Part shown: positions 57,627-64,000 of the stretch, in pieces
Numbering within the stretch: position 1 is the stretch's first letter
Layout: each line of letters begins with the position of its first letter
Assembly: GCF_000936425.1 (NCBI RefSeq)
Contig: NZ_AVFK01000029.1
Span: 1-64,000, forward strand
Direction: 5' to 3'
From: Skermanella aerolata KACC 11604
GTDB taxonomy: Bacteria > Pseudomonadota > Alphaproteobacteria > Azospirillales > Azospirillaceae
DNA length: 64,000 nucleotides
Program-made: the position numbers and the translations under genes
Notes under the pieces: generated by a model
Seen by the model: the letters and a program-made list of their open reading frames with translations, nothing else
Told to the model about the DNA's origin: nothing
The model's database searches: none

Positions 57627-58682
57627 TCATGGATTGCCGGCCGGCTTGGACGCCGGGCAGATCATCAGCAGCTTGTCGCCGGGCTGGATGCGGTAGCGCT
57701 CCCTTTCGATGAAAGGGATTTCGCGGTCGCCGCTGTGGATGTGGACGACCACGCCGCCCTCGATCTCGGCCATGGTCTTGCCGACGTCGTCAGGGCGGGC
57801 GGTGCGCTCGTCCATCACCATATGGCCGCCGGCCGACATCAGGTCGCACAGGAAGGGCGTCGCGTGCTGGGTTTCCACCGCGTCCGCCAGCAGGTAGCCA
57901 CCGACCCTGGTGGGCGTCACGACGAGGTCGGCGCCGCTGAGGCGGGCGAGCTTGATGTTCTCCTCGTCCCGGATGCTGGCGATGACCTTCGAGCGCTTCG
58001 ACAGGTGGCGGACGGTCAGGATGACGAGGATGTTGGTGTCGTCCCGGCGGGTGTTGACGATCACGGCCTTTGCCCGGCCGACGCAGGCCTTGGCGAGCAA
58101 TTCCTCGCTGGTGGCGTCGCCGAGCAGCCCTATGAAGCCGGCATCGGCCGCGGCGCTGACGCGGTCCTCCGCCAGATCGATGGCGACGATCTTATCTTCG
58201 GGATGGCCTTTCGCGACCATCTCCCTGGCCGCGATCATGCCGCTGTGGCCGAACCCGCACACCACGATGTGCCCTTCCAGACTTTGATGAAGCCGGGCCA
58301 TGCGGAAATCCTCCACGATCTTCTGGATGACGAACTCGTATGCCGTGCCGAGAAAGATCAACCAGATGAAGATCCGGATCGGCGTGACGGCGAAGGCGTC
58401 GATCAGCCGCGCCGTGTCGGTGACGGGCACGATGTCGCCGTAACCCACCGTGGTCACGGTGATCATGCCGAAATACAGGATGTCGGAAAACGAGATATGG
58501 CCGTCGATCTGATCCTTCAGGCCATCACGGTCGAACCAGAAAATGACGATCACGACGGCGAGCAGGGCGAAAATCAGGCAAGCCCGCAGCAGCAGCGTCT
58601 TCTCCGGCGACAGGCCGGAATTGACGTGGAGGATGAGGGCGTTCTTCTGCTTGCGCCGTCGCCTTTCAGGGAATTTCCGCAT
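57627..58682 (-). CDS. Potassium channel with RCK/TrkA-N regulatory domain
   Basis: A 351-aa inner-membrane channel. Helix 1 (LRACLIFALLAVVIVIFWF), a pore with the K+ selectivity filter TVTTVGYGDIVPVTD, and helix 2 (TPIRIFIWLIFLGTAYEFVIQKIV) form a 2TM unit. The cytoplasmic TrkA_N domain has the Rossmann start HIVVCGFGHSGMIAAREMV and conserved VAIDLAEDRV; a TrkA_C-like part ends the chain (REIPFIERERYRIQPGDKLLMIC). It should assemble as a tetramer gated by nucleotide or ion binding. Confidence 0.92.
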   Translation of the reverse strand: MRKFPERRRRKQKNALILHVNSGLSPEKTLLLRACLIFALLAVVIVIFWFDRDGLKDQIDGHISFSDILYFGMITVTTVGYGDIVPVTDTARLIDAFAVTPIRIFIWLIFLGTAYEFVIQKIVEDFRMARLHQSLEGHIVVCGFGHSGMIAAREMVAKGHPEDKIVAIDLAEDRVSAAADAGFIGLLGDATSEELLAKACVGRAKAVIVNTRRDDTNILVILTVRHLSKRSKVIASIRDEENIKLARLSGADLVVTPTRVGGYLLADAVETQHATPFLCDLMSAGGHMVMDERTARPDDVGKTMAEIEGGVVVHIHSGDREIPFIERERYRIQPGDKLLMICPASKPAGNP

Positions 58683-58826
58683 GCCTGTGCCGATGCCCGT
58701 GGCCCCAAAGGAGCATGGAATTCCAAGGCACCGCCAACCTCCCCCTGGTTTACTTCAAATCCGACAACGCGGTCGCGGGGGAGGTCGTTCCAAACTTGCT
58801 TTCCGCCCAGTGCCGTCCGTCCGCCG

Positions 58827-58973
58827 TTACAGGCCGTGGACGAGTGCCCAGACGAGCAGGGCGACGCTCAGCGCCAGGGCGGTCTCGACGCCGGTTTCGA
58901 CGCGGTCCATCGCACGGCGGCAGTCGGTCAGCGAGGGAAGGACGTTGGAAGCGAGTTGCTGTTGGGTGGTCAT
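58827..58973 (-). CDS. Small 48-aa membrane protein, second gene of an unknown operon
   Basis: An ORF with ATG 58973 that overlaps the stop of the upstream 144-aa gene (ATGA), so coupled translation is likely. The product starts MTTQQQLASNVLPSLTDCRRAMDR and ends with one hydrophobic helix (TALALSVALLVWALVHGL). Its codon use matches neighbouring genes. No family recognised. Confidence 0.6.
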   Translation of the reverse strand: MTTQQQLASNVLPSLTDCRRAMDRVETGVETALALSVALLVWALVHGL

Positions 58974-59404
58974 GGCGAACCCCTTTCTTCTTTTTCTTTC
59001 GCCAGCCGGGATTCCGAATATCCCGCTTTGCGGATTGCCTTCTTCAGGTCTTCCCAGGCCAGTTGGATCTCCGCCGCGTGCAATGCCGCCTGCGCGTCGT
59101 CCATTTTGCCTTGGGACGTCCCCTGAGCGTGATGACGGAAGTAGTCGGCGGCCTGACGCATGCGCTGCGCCAGCAAGCCGGTTTCGTCCCGGATGGTTTC
59201 GGTCCGTACTGCGGTTTCCCGCTCGGCAAGCCAGGATTCCATTTCCGCCAGCTCCTCTGCGGAGCAGGACTTGCGCAGTTTCTCGGGTATGGCCGGCGCG
59301 TCCTTGTCGATCTTCCCGACCACTTCCGAGCGTCCGCGCTTGAGAGCGGGATCGTAGGTGGTGCGGATGACCTGGATGACGCGACGCCTTTCGCGGAACT
59401 GCAC
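58970..59404 (-). CDS. Hypothetical 144-aa charged protein
   Basis: A GTG start at 59404 with GGGAG 8 nt upstream. The N-terminus is basic and beta-like (QFRERRRVIQVIRTTYDPALKRGRSEVVGKIDKDAPAI), the rest is strongly helical and charged (SAEELAEMESWLAERETAVRTETIRDETGLLAQRMRQAADYF, AALHAAEIQLAWEDLKKAIRKAGYSESRLAKEKEE). No known domain is recognised. It is first in a two-gene operon with the 48-aa membrane protein, and direct repeats lie in its upstream region. Confidence 0.7.
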   Translation of the reverse strand: MQFRERRRVIQVIRTTYDPALKRGRSEVVGKIDKDAPAIPEKLRKSCSAEELAEMESWLAERETAVRTETIRDETGLLAQRMRQAADYFRHHAQGTSQGKMDDAQAALHAAEIQLAWEDLKKAIRKAGYSESRLAKEKEERGSP

Positions 59405-59472
59405 CGGTGAACTCCCAGCTTCGAACGGGTCCGCCTATGCGGTCCGAACATGGGCAGTATGGTGCGCCGCTA

Positions 59473-59507
59473 CGGGCCGTATAGCAAGCCCATTATCGGG
59501 CCGTATA
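59473..59507 (-). promoter_or_regulatory. CGGGCCGTATA direct repeats upstream of the 144-aa gene
   Basis: CGGGCCGTATA occurs at 59473-59483 and 59497-59507, start to start 24 bp. On the minus strand, the direction of transcription, it reads TATACGGCCCG twice, 70-100 bp before the GTG. The repeats lie in the 130-bp gap after the 333-aa gene. They look like tandem binding sites for a dedicated regulator; the TATA ends may overlap a -10. Confidence 0.5.
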
Positions 59508-59534
59508 ACACTTAATTGTGAGGTTCGTATGCAG

Positions 59535-60536
59535 TCAGCGGCGTCCGGTCAGGGGCCAGTCGTTGCTGACCGCGAAGTTGCGGGCCAGGAACCGGTAAGT
59601 ATCCTTCAGCAGCGCTTCCATGTCGGCCGAAGGCTCGACCGTGATGGCGCTCCAGGGATTGATCATCTCGTCCCACAGCATCAGCCGGTTGTGCAGCTCG
59701 TCGCGCATCTCGCGGATGAACTTGGTCTGCGGTCCGATGTTGCGCAGCACCGCCAGGATCTCGCCGGTCTGGGCATCGGCCTGGGTGAACATCGAGTCGA
59801 AATCGGCGACCGGGGCGCGGATCAGCACCTGCATGCGGAAGATCTCGTTCCGGATGCCGGGCTCCCGCTTGTAGATCTTGGACAGCATGATCAGCTGCGC
59901 GTTGATGTACTGGACCTTGCAGTAGCGGTCGCGCAGCGCCTCGATATAGGAAAGCTCGCGCGCGAGCTTTTCGATCATATCGACGACTTCCTGCTTGCGG
60001 TCCGCCCCGATGCCCAGCTTCTCCGCCGCCTTGGTGAAGGCTTCCTGTACCCTTGCCTTGGTCTTGGGATCGTCGGCGATCTGCTCGAGTTGGGTCAGGT
60101 CCACCATCAGCGTGTCGCCACCGGTCAGCCACGAGACGAGCTGGACGGTCAGCCGGTTGCGCGCGATCGTCCTGTGCTTCTCCTCCACCGTCCAGGATGC
60201 CGTGCCGTCCAGCAATTCGTGCGGGATCGAGTCGTTCGGCCTGATCTCCTTCACGAACCGCAGCGCCTTGTCGACGATGTCCAGCAGCTTGCCGTCGTTG
60301 GTCTCAGGCGCAAGCTCAAACTCGATCCGCAGGGTCGGTAGTGCGATAGCACCCTTGAGGTCGCCGAGCGGGAGGTGGAAGGCGGCTTCCTTGGTATTCT
60401 TGACATAGGCGAAGTATCCGCCCGTCATGGAAAATACCTTGTGTTCGAACGCGAATGTCTGGCTGCGGCTGTCGGCTGCCGGGGCGGCCGACGGCTGCGA
60501 TCCTGGTGCCTGGGTAAGCTGGTCCGCCGCAGTCAT
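59535..60536 (-). CDS. Hypothetical 333-aa soluble protein
   Basis: I do not recognise the family. From ATG 60536 the chain has a low-complexity start (APGSQPSAAPAADSRSQ), a beta-containing region (FAFEHKVFSMTGGYFAYVKNTKEAAFHLPLGDLKGAIALPTLRIEFEL), then long helices (IVDKALRFVKEIR, VQEAFTKAAEKLGIGADRKQEVVDMIEKLARELSYIEALRDRY, QTKFIREMRDELHNRLMLWDEMI). No signal peptide, membrane helix or catalytic motif is seen. The C-terminal helices could form a coiled coil. It is divergent from pepN. Confidence 0.75.
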   Translation of the reverse strand: MTAADQLTQAPGSQPSAAPAADSRSQTFAFEHKVFSMTGGYFAYVKNTKEAAFHLPLGDLKGAIALPTLRIEFELAPETNDGKLLDIVDKALRFVKEIRPNDSIPHELLDGTASWTVEEKHRTIARNRLTVQLVSWLTGGDTLMVDLTQLEQIADDPKTKARVQEAFTKAAEKLGIGADRKQEVVDMIEKLARELSYIEALRDRYCKVQYINAQLIMLSKIYKREPGIRNEIFRMQVLIRAPVADFDSMFTQADAQTGEILAVLRNIGPQTKFIREMRDELHNRLMLWDEMINPWSAITVEPSADMEALLKDTYRFLARNFAVSNDWPLTGRR

Positions 60537-60727
60537 GGCTTGTGCGCATCCGCCCGATGGAGGTAACTCGAGTTTTCCTTTATAGCTTGTTGTCGCGTCC
60601 CGGCAAAGCACCGCTTTCGGAATAAGCAATCAGCCCGGCGGACAGAGCATGCGACAAGTACTCGGGCAGGCTGTTAAGATCGCCCTTCGGCCCGACAAGC
60701 CCGATCCAGCCAGATAAGAGACCAGTA

Positions 60728-63385
60728 ATGGACAAATCCGCTCCCAAGGCCATTCACCTGAAGGACTATGCTCCGCCGCCGTACCTGATCGACACGGTCG
60801 ATCTGACGTTCGATCTGGGCGAGGAAGTCACTCGGGTGAGGTCCAGCCTGCAACTCCGGGCGAACCCGGTCCGGCTCCCCGACGGTGCGCCGGTCCCGCT
60901 GGTGCTGGACGGGCAGGAACTGAAGCTGGTGTCGCTCGCGATCGACGGCCGCACGCTGGAGCCAGCGGAATACGCCATAGGGCCGGAGTCGCTGACGATC
61001 TTCGATCCCCCCGCCGCCTTCGCGCTGGAGGTGGAGACGGAGCTGAAGCCGCAGGAGAACACGTCGCTGGAAGGGCTTTACCGGACCAGTGGCAACTTCT
61101 GCACCCAGTGCGAGGCGGAAGGCTTCCGCAAGATCACCTACTTTCTGGACCGTCCCGACGTGATGGCGCGCTATCGCACGACCATCACGGCGGACGCGCT
61201 GAAATATCCGGTGCTGCTGTCCAACGGCAATCTCGTGGCGGCATCGAAGATGGGGCATGACGGACGGCATACCGTCACCTGGGAGGACCCCTTCGCCAAG
61301 CCCTGCTATCTGTTCGCGCTGGTCGCCGGCGTGCTGGTCCATGTCGAGGACAGTTACGTCACCCGCTCCGGCCGCACCGTCACGCTCCGGATCTATGTCG
61401 AGCCGGGCAACCAGGACAAGTGCGACCACGCCATGCGGTCGCTCAAGAAGTCGATGGCCTGGGACGAGAATGTCTACGGCCTGGAATACGATCTCGACAT
61501 CTTCATGATCGTCGCGGTCGGCGACTTCAACATGGGGGCGATGGAGAACAAGGGCCTCAACGTCTTCAACACCAAGTACATACTGGCCCGGCCGGAATCT
61601 GCGACCGATACCGACTTTCTCGGGGTCGAGGCTGTCGTGGCGCACGAGTATTTCCACAATTGGACCGGCAACCGGGTGACCTGCCGCGACTGGTTCCAGC
61701 TCAGCCTGAAGGAAGGGCTGACGGTCTTCCGCGACCAGGAGTTCTCTTCCGACTTGAATTCCCGGCCGGTCAAGCGGATCGCCGACGTGCAGCGGCTGCG
61801 CGCGGCCCAGTTCCCCGAGGACAGCGGCCCGATGGCCCATCCGATCCGGCCCGACAGCTATATCGAGATCAACAACTTCTACACGACCACGGTCTACGAG
61901 AAGGGTGCGGAGGTCGTCCGCATGATCCATACCCTGCTCGGGGCCGAAGGCTACCGGAAAGGGATCGACCTCTACTTCGAGCGCCATGACGGGCAGGCGG
62001 TCACCTGCGACGACTTCGTGGCCGCGATGGAGGACGCGACCGGCAAGGATCTGAGCCAGTTCCGCCGCTGGTATTCGCAGGCAGGCACGCCGGAACTGGA
62101 CATAAGCGGCGAGTATGACGGGCATGGCAGGACCTATCGGCTGACGGTGCGCCAGTCTTGCCCGCCGTCGCCCGGCCAGCCGGTCAAGCAGCCGTACCAC
62201 ATCCCGCTGGCGCTCGGCCTGCTCGACCCCCAGGGCGCCGACATCCCACTTCGCCTGAAAACGGAGGATGTGCCGAAGGGGACTTCCCGCGTGCTCGACG
62301 TTACGGAGGCGGAGCAGGTGTTCGAGTTCGCCGACGTGCCGGCCCCGCCGGTGCCGTCGCTGCTGCGCGGCTTCTCGGCCCCGGTCAAGTTGCGCATGTC
62401 CTACACGGATGACGACCTGACTTTCCTGATGGCCAACGACAGCGACGCCTTCAACCGCTGGGAAGCGGGCCAGACGCTGGGGACGCGGCTGCTGCTCGGC
62501 CTTGTGGAGGACAGGGCGGCGGGACGGCCGCTCGAGCTGTCCCGGGGTTTCCTGGACGCGCTGGACAAGATCCTGAACGATCCGGCGCTGGACCACGCCT
62601 TCGCGGCGCAGGCGCTGACCCTGCCGTCCGAAGGATATCTGGGCCAGCAGATGCCGGTGATCGACGTGGACGGCATCCACGAGGTGCGCGGCTTCGCCCG
62701 GAAGGCCATCGCGGCGCATCTTCGAGACGATCTGCTGAGCACTTACCGCGCCCTGGGCGGCAACGAGCCGTTCGCGATCGACGCCGCGATCGGCCGGCGC
62801 AGCCTGAAGAACCTGGCGCTCGGCTACCTGATGAGCCTGGAGGACGCCGAGGCGGTCGAGCTTTGCGTCGGCCAGTTCCACAACGCCCACGCCATGACCG
62901 ACGTGATCGCGGCGCTGGGGCTGCTGAACGACACCCATCTGCCGCAGCGCGACGCGGCGCTCGCCCGCTTCTACGAGACCTGGAAGAACGAGCCGCTGGT
63001 GGTCGACAAGTGGTTCTCCATCCAGGCGATGTCGGAACGGCCCGAAACCCTGGCCGAGGTGAGGTCGCTGCTCAACCATCCCGCCTTCGAGATCCGGAAC
63101 CCGAACAAGGTATACGCCCTGATCGGCGGGTTTGCCGGCGGCAATGCCGTCCGGTTCCACGACAGCAGCGGCGCCGGGTACGAATTCCTGGCCGATCAGG
63201 TATTGACCCTCAACGGGCTGAACCCGCAGGTCGCGTCCCGCATGGTCAAGCTGTTCGCCCGCTGGAGGAAATACGACGACCGCCGCCAGGCTTTCATGCG
63301 CGCCCAGTTGGAAAGGATCGTCGGAGCCCCAAATCTGTCTCCCGACGTGTTCGAGATCGCGTCGAAGAGTCTTCAGGCGGCCTGA
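60728..63385 (+). CDS. pepN: Aminopeptidase N
   Basis: M1 family zinc aminopeptidase, 885 aa, typical length for PepN. The exopeptidase motif GAMEN lies in DFNMGAMENKGLNVFNTKYIL; the zinc site is H306-E307-YF-H310 with the third ligand E329 (SLKEGLTVFRDQEF); the catalytic Tyr region is YTTTVYEKGAEVVRMIHTLLG. The N-terminal beta-domain and the C-terminal helical domain (about 550-885) are complete. It acts in the cytoplasm in peptide turnover. selC follows 22 bp downstream. Confidence 0.96.
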   Translation: MDKSAPKAIHLKDYAPPPYLIDTVDLTFDLGEEVTRVRSSLQLRANPVRLPDGAPVPLVLDGQELKLVSLAIDGRTLEPAEYAIGPESLTIFDPPAAFALEVETELKPQENTSLEGLYRTSGNFCTQCEAEGFRKITYFLDRPDVMARYRTTITADALKYPVLLSNGNLVAASKMGHDGRHTVTWEDPFAKPCYLFALVAGVLVHVEDSYVTRSGRTVTLRIYVEPGNQDKCDHAMRSLKKSMAWDENVYGLEYDLDIFMIVAVGDFNMGAMENKGLNVFNTKYILARPESATDTDFLGVEAVVAHEYFHNWTGNRVTCRDWFQLSLKEGLTVFRDQEFSSDLNSRPVKRIADVQRLRAAQFPEDSGPMAHPIRPDSYIEINNFYTTTVYEKGAEVVRMIHTLLGAEGYRKGIDLYFERHDGQAVTCDDFVAAMEDATGKDLSQFRRWYSQAGTPELDISGEYDGHGRTYRLTVRQSCPPSPGQPVKQPYHIPLALGLLDPQGADIPLRLKTEDVPKGTSRVLDVTEAEQVFEFADVPAPPVPSLLRGFSAPVKLRMSYTDDDLTFLMANDSDAFNRWEAGQTLGTRLLLGLVEDRAAGRPLELSRGFLDALDKILNDPALDHAFAAQALTLPSEGYLGQQMPVIDVDGIHEVRGFARKAIAAHLRDDLLSTYRALGGNEPFAIDAAIGRRSLKNLALGYLMSLEDAEAVELCVGQFHNAHAMTDVIAALGLLNDTHLPQRDAALARFYETWKNEPLVVDKWFSIQAMSERPETLAEVRSLLNHPAFEIRNPNKVYALIGGFAGGNAVRFHDSSGAGYEFLADQVLTLNGLNPQVASRMVKLFARWRKYDDRRQAFMRAQLERIVGAPNLSPDVFEIASKSLQAA

Positions 63386-63407
63386 CGGCCGTCCTGGAAC
63401 GGGCGAC

Positions 63408-63500
63408 GGAGGCGACAGGGGTCTGGTGGCCCTCCCGGTCTTCAAAACCGGAGACACGCCAACAGCGTGTGGTGGGTTCGATTCCCATCCGCCTCCGCCA
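63408..63500 (+). tRNA. selC: Selenocysteine tRNA
   Basis: A 93-nt tRNA with anticodon TCA (63442-63444) in the loop CTTCAAA, closed by CCGGT/ACCGG. It has a long variable arm with stem ACACGC/GCGTGT, a T-arm GTGGG-TTCGATT-CCCAT, D-stem AGGG/CCCT, acceptor GGAGGCG/CGCCTCC, discriminator G and encoded CCA. An eighth acceptor pair would be A-C, a mismatch. The UCA anticodon, extra arm and 93-nt length identify tRNA-Sec and not a tRNA-Ser or a suppressor. It predicts selA, selB, selD and a UGA-containing gene elsewhere. Confidence 0.93.
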
Positions 63501-63622
63501 GTCGTCCCTCCGCCGATCGCCCCGCCACATGACCGGTAAGTTTAACCTATGTGACAAAAACCGGTCGAAGGGGGTAGTATACCTCCTAAGATTGAACGTT
63601 TCCGGATGATGTTCGTTAGGGT

Positions 63623-63859
63623 ATGAACCCCACCGCCTTTCGGGCTTTCTCGGAAATGAATTGTGCTTTGAGGAAAACAGATCTTTCGGCCCTGCAAGCG
63701 CCGCCGGATGCCCCCGGCGGAAAGCTCGTCTGGGTGCCTTGCGCTTCCAGCCCCGTCGCCTTGGTCGAAATCCACGAGGGCTGGGCACTGGTCGAAGACG
63801 CCGCCGGGCAGATGCATGCGGTCCCGGCCGATCAGGTGGATTGCGCCGAGACGCTTTGA
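63623..63859 (+). CDS. Hypothetical 78-aa protein
   Basis: A short ORF from ATG 63623 (AGGGT upstream); an in-frame ATG at 63656 would give 67 residues. The C-terminal part has a small beta-barrel look (KLVWVPCASSPVALVEIHEGWALVEDAAGQMHAVPADQV), like an SH3-type or phage-tail-like mini domain, but no family is recognised. It is convergent with a regulator cut by the window edge. Confidence 0.5.
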   Translation: MNPTAFRAFSEMNCALRKTDLSALQAPPDAPGGKLVWVPCASSPVALVEIHEGWALVEDAAGQMHAVPADQVDCAETL

Positions 63860-63879
63860 CGATTGTCCTGTCTACCGGA

Positions 63880-64000
63880 TCAGGCGCTCTTGCCTTCCAT
63901 CGCTCCCACGTCGTGATAGGACCGGAGGACGGCCTGCCGCTGGGCAAGGGCGGTGGCGTGCCGCCACGCGAAGATGGCGGCTTCGGTCCGGTTGCGGCAT
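63880..64000 (-). CDS. LuxR-type regulator, C-terminal fragment (runs off window)
   Basis: The last 39 codons of a gene entering from the right edge, ending at 63880. The visible CRNRTEAAIFAWRHA matches the end of a GerE/LuxR helix-turn-helix (recognition helix then hNRTxAAhWA), followed by a 24-residue tail LAQRQAVLRSYHDVG. Probably a NarL-type response regulator, but the receiver domain is outside the window. Confidence 0.5.
   Translation of the reverse strand, partial: CRNRTEAAIFAWRHATALAQRQAVLRSYHDVGAMEGKSA

Noticed and set aside
60674-63457. 927-codon open frame opposite pepN
   Set aside because: Antisense shadow of a full-length M1 aminopeptidase; no motifs and composition typical of a complementary frame.
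63531-63566. GACCGG/CCGGTC inverted repeat after selC as a terminator
   Set aside because: Only six pairs around a 24-nt loop and no T-run; too weak to call.

Overview
The window looks like chromosomal DNA of a high-GC alphaproteobacterium, most likely Rhodospirillales/Azospirillaceae (Azospirillum or Skermanella-like). The evidence is the very GC-rich third codon positions, a GlpSTPQ(U)V-type glycerol ABC transporter, aroK-aroB divergent from xerD, thrC coupled to an M16 peptidase, and many large sensor kinases. Genus is an inference; there is no rRNA here. No prophage, transposase, CRISPR array or toxin-antitoxin pair was recognised.

Layout. 0-4 kb: a response-regulator remnant, a REP pair, an orphan terminase-small-subunit-like gene, and the Rieske oxygenase/reductase pair gbcA-gbcB (glycine betaine demethylation). 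3.9-6.6 kb: the phage-shock locus, with pspF divergent from a sigma-54 promoter that drives a 51-aa membrane ORF and pspABC. 7-9.5 kb: a chemoreceptor, a small CxxC protein and an FkbM methyltransferase. 9.6-15.7 kb: the glycerol uptake operon glpS-T-P-Q-U-V, closed by a perfect hairpin. 15.7-17.7 kb: benE and a divergent GntR/FCD regulator sharing a palindromic operator. 17.7-27 kb: an RTX-repeat protein, a soluble histidine kinase, a short HPF/RaiA, RlpA, a 24-aa hydrophobic peptide, a solute-binding protein and a 1304-aa 7TM/PAS hybrid kinase.

27-36 kb: an outer-membrane barrel, a membrane GH17 protein and a TylF-like methyltransferase. A long A+T-richer gap follows, then a DJ-1/PfpI homologue without its catalytic cysteine, a DUF1207-like envelope protein, kynU-kynA and a divergent group III truncated hemoglobin. 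36-40 kb: a tightly overlapped PepSY / cytochrome b / response regulator / histidine kinase operon, then ctaA. 40-44 kb: aroK-aroB, a small membrane protein, xerD and REP elements. 44-50 kb: fdhD-mobA (formate dehydrogenase maturation), an MltB-type lytic transglycosylase, a CtpA-type protease, nth and a REP pair.

50-64 kb: a hydratase, a one-domain response regulator, a FIST sensor with a kinase-less coiled-coil/PAS partner, an unknown gene, thrC / M16 peptidase / GNAT, a K+ channel, an unknown small operon behind direct repeats, a 333-aa unknown, pepN and the selenocysteine tRNA gene selC. selC and fdhD-mobA together predict a selenocysteine formate dehydrogenase elsewhere in the genome. 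At the right edge lies the C-terminus of a LuxR-type regulator.

The most unusual items are the REP family with two covarying hairpin classes, the FIST/truncated-sensor pair with an overlapping upstream peptide, several very small membrane ORFs, the cysteine-less DJ-1 homologue behind a long RNA-like inverted repeat, and regulatory repeats in front of the PepSY-cytochrome two-component operon and the 59-kb unknown operon.
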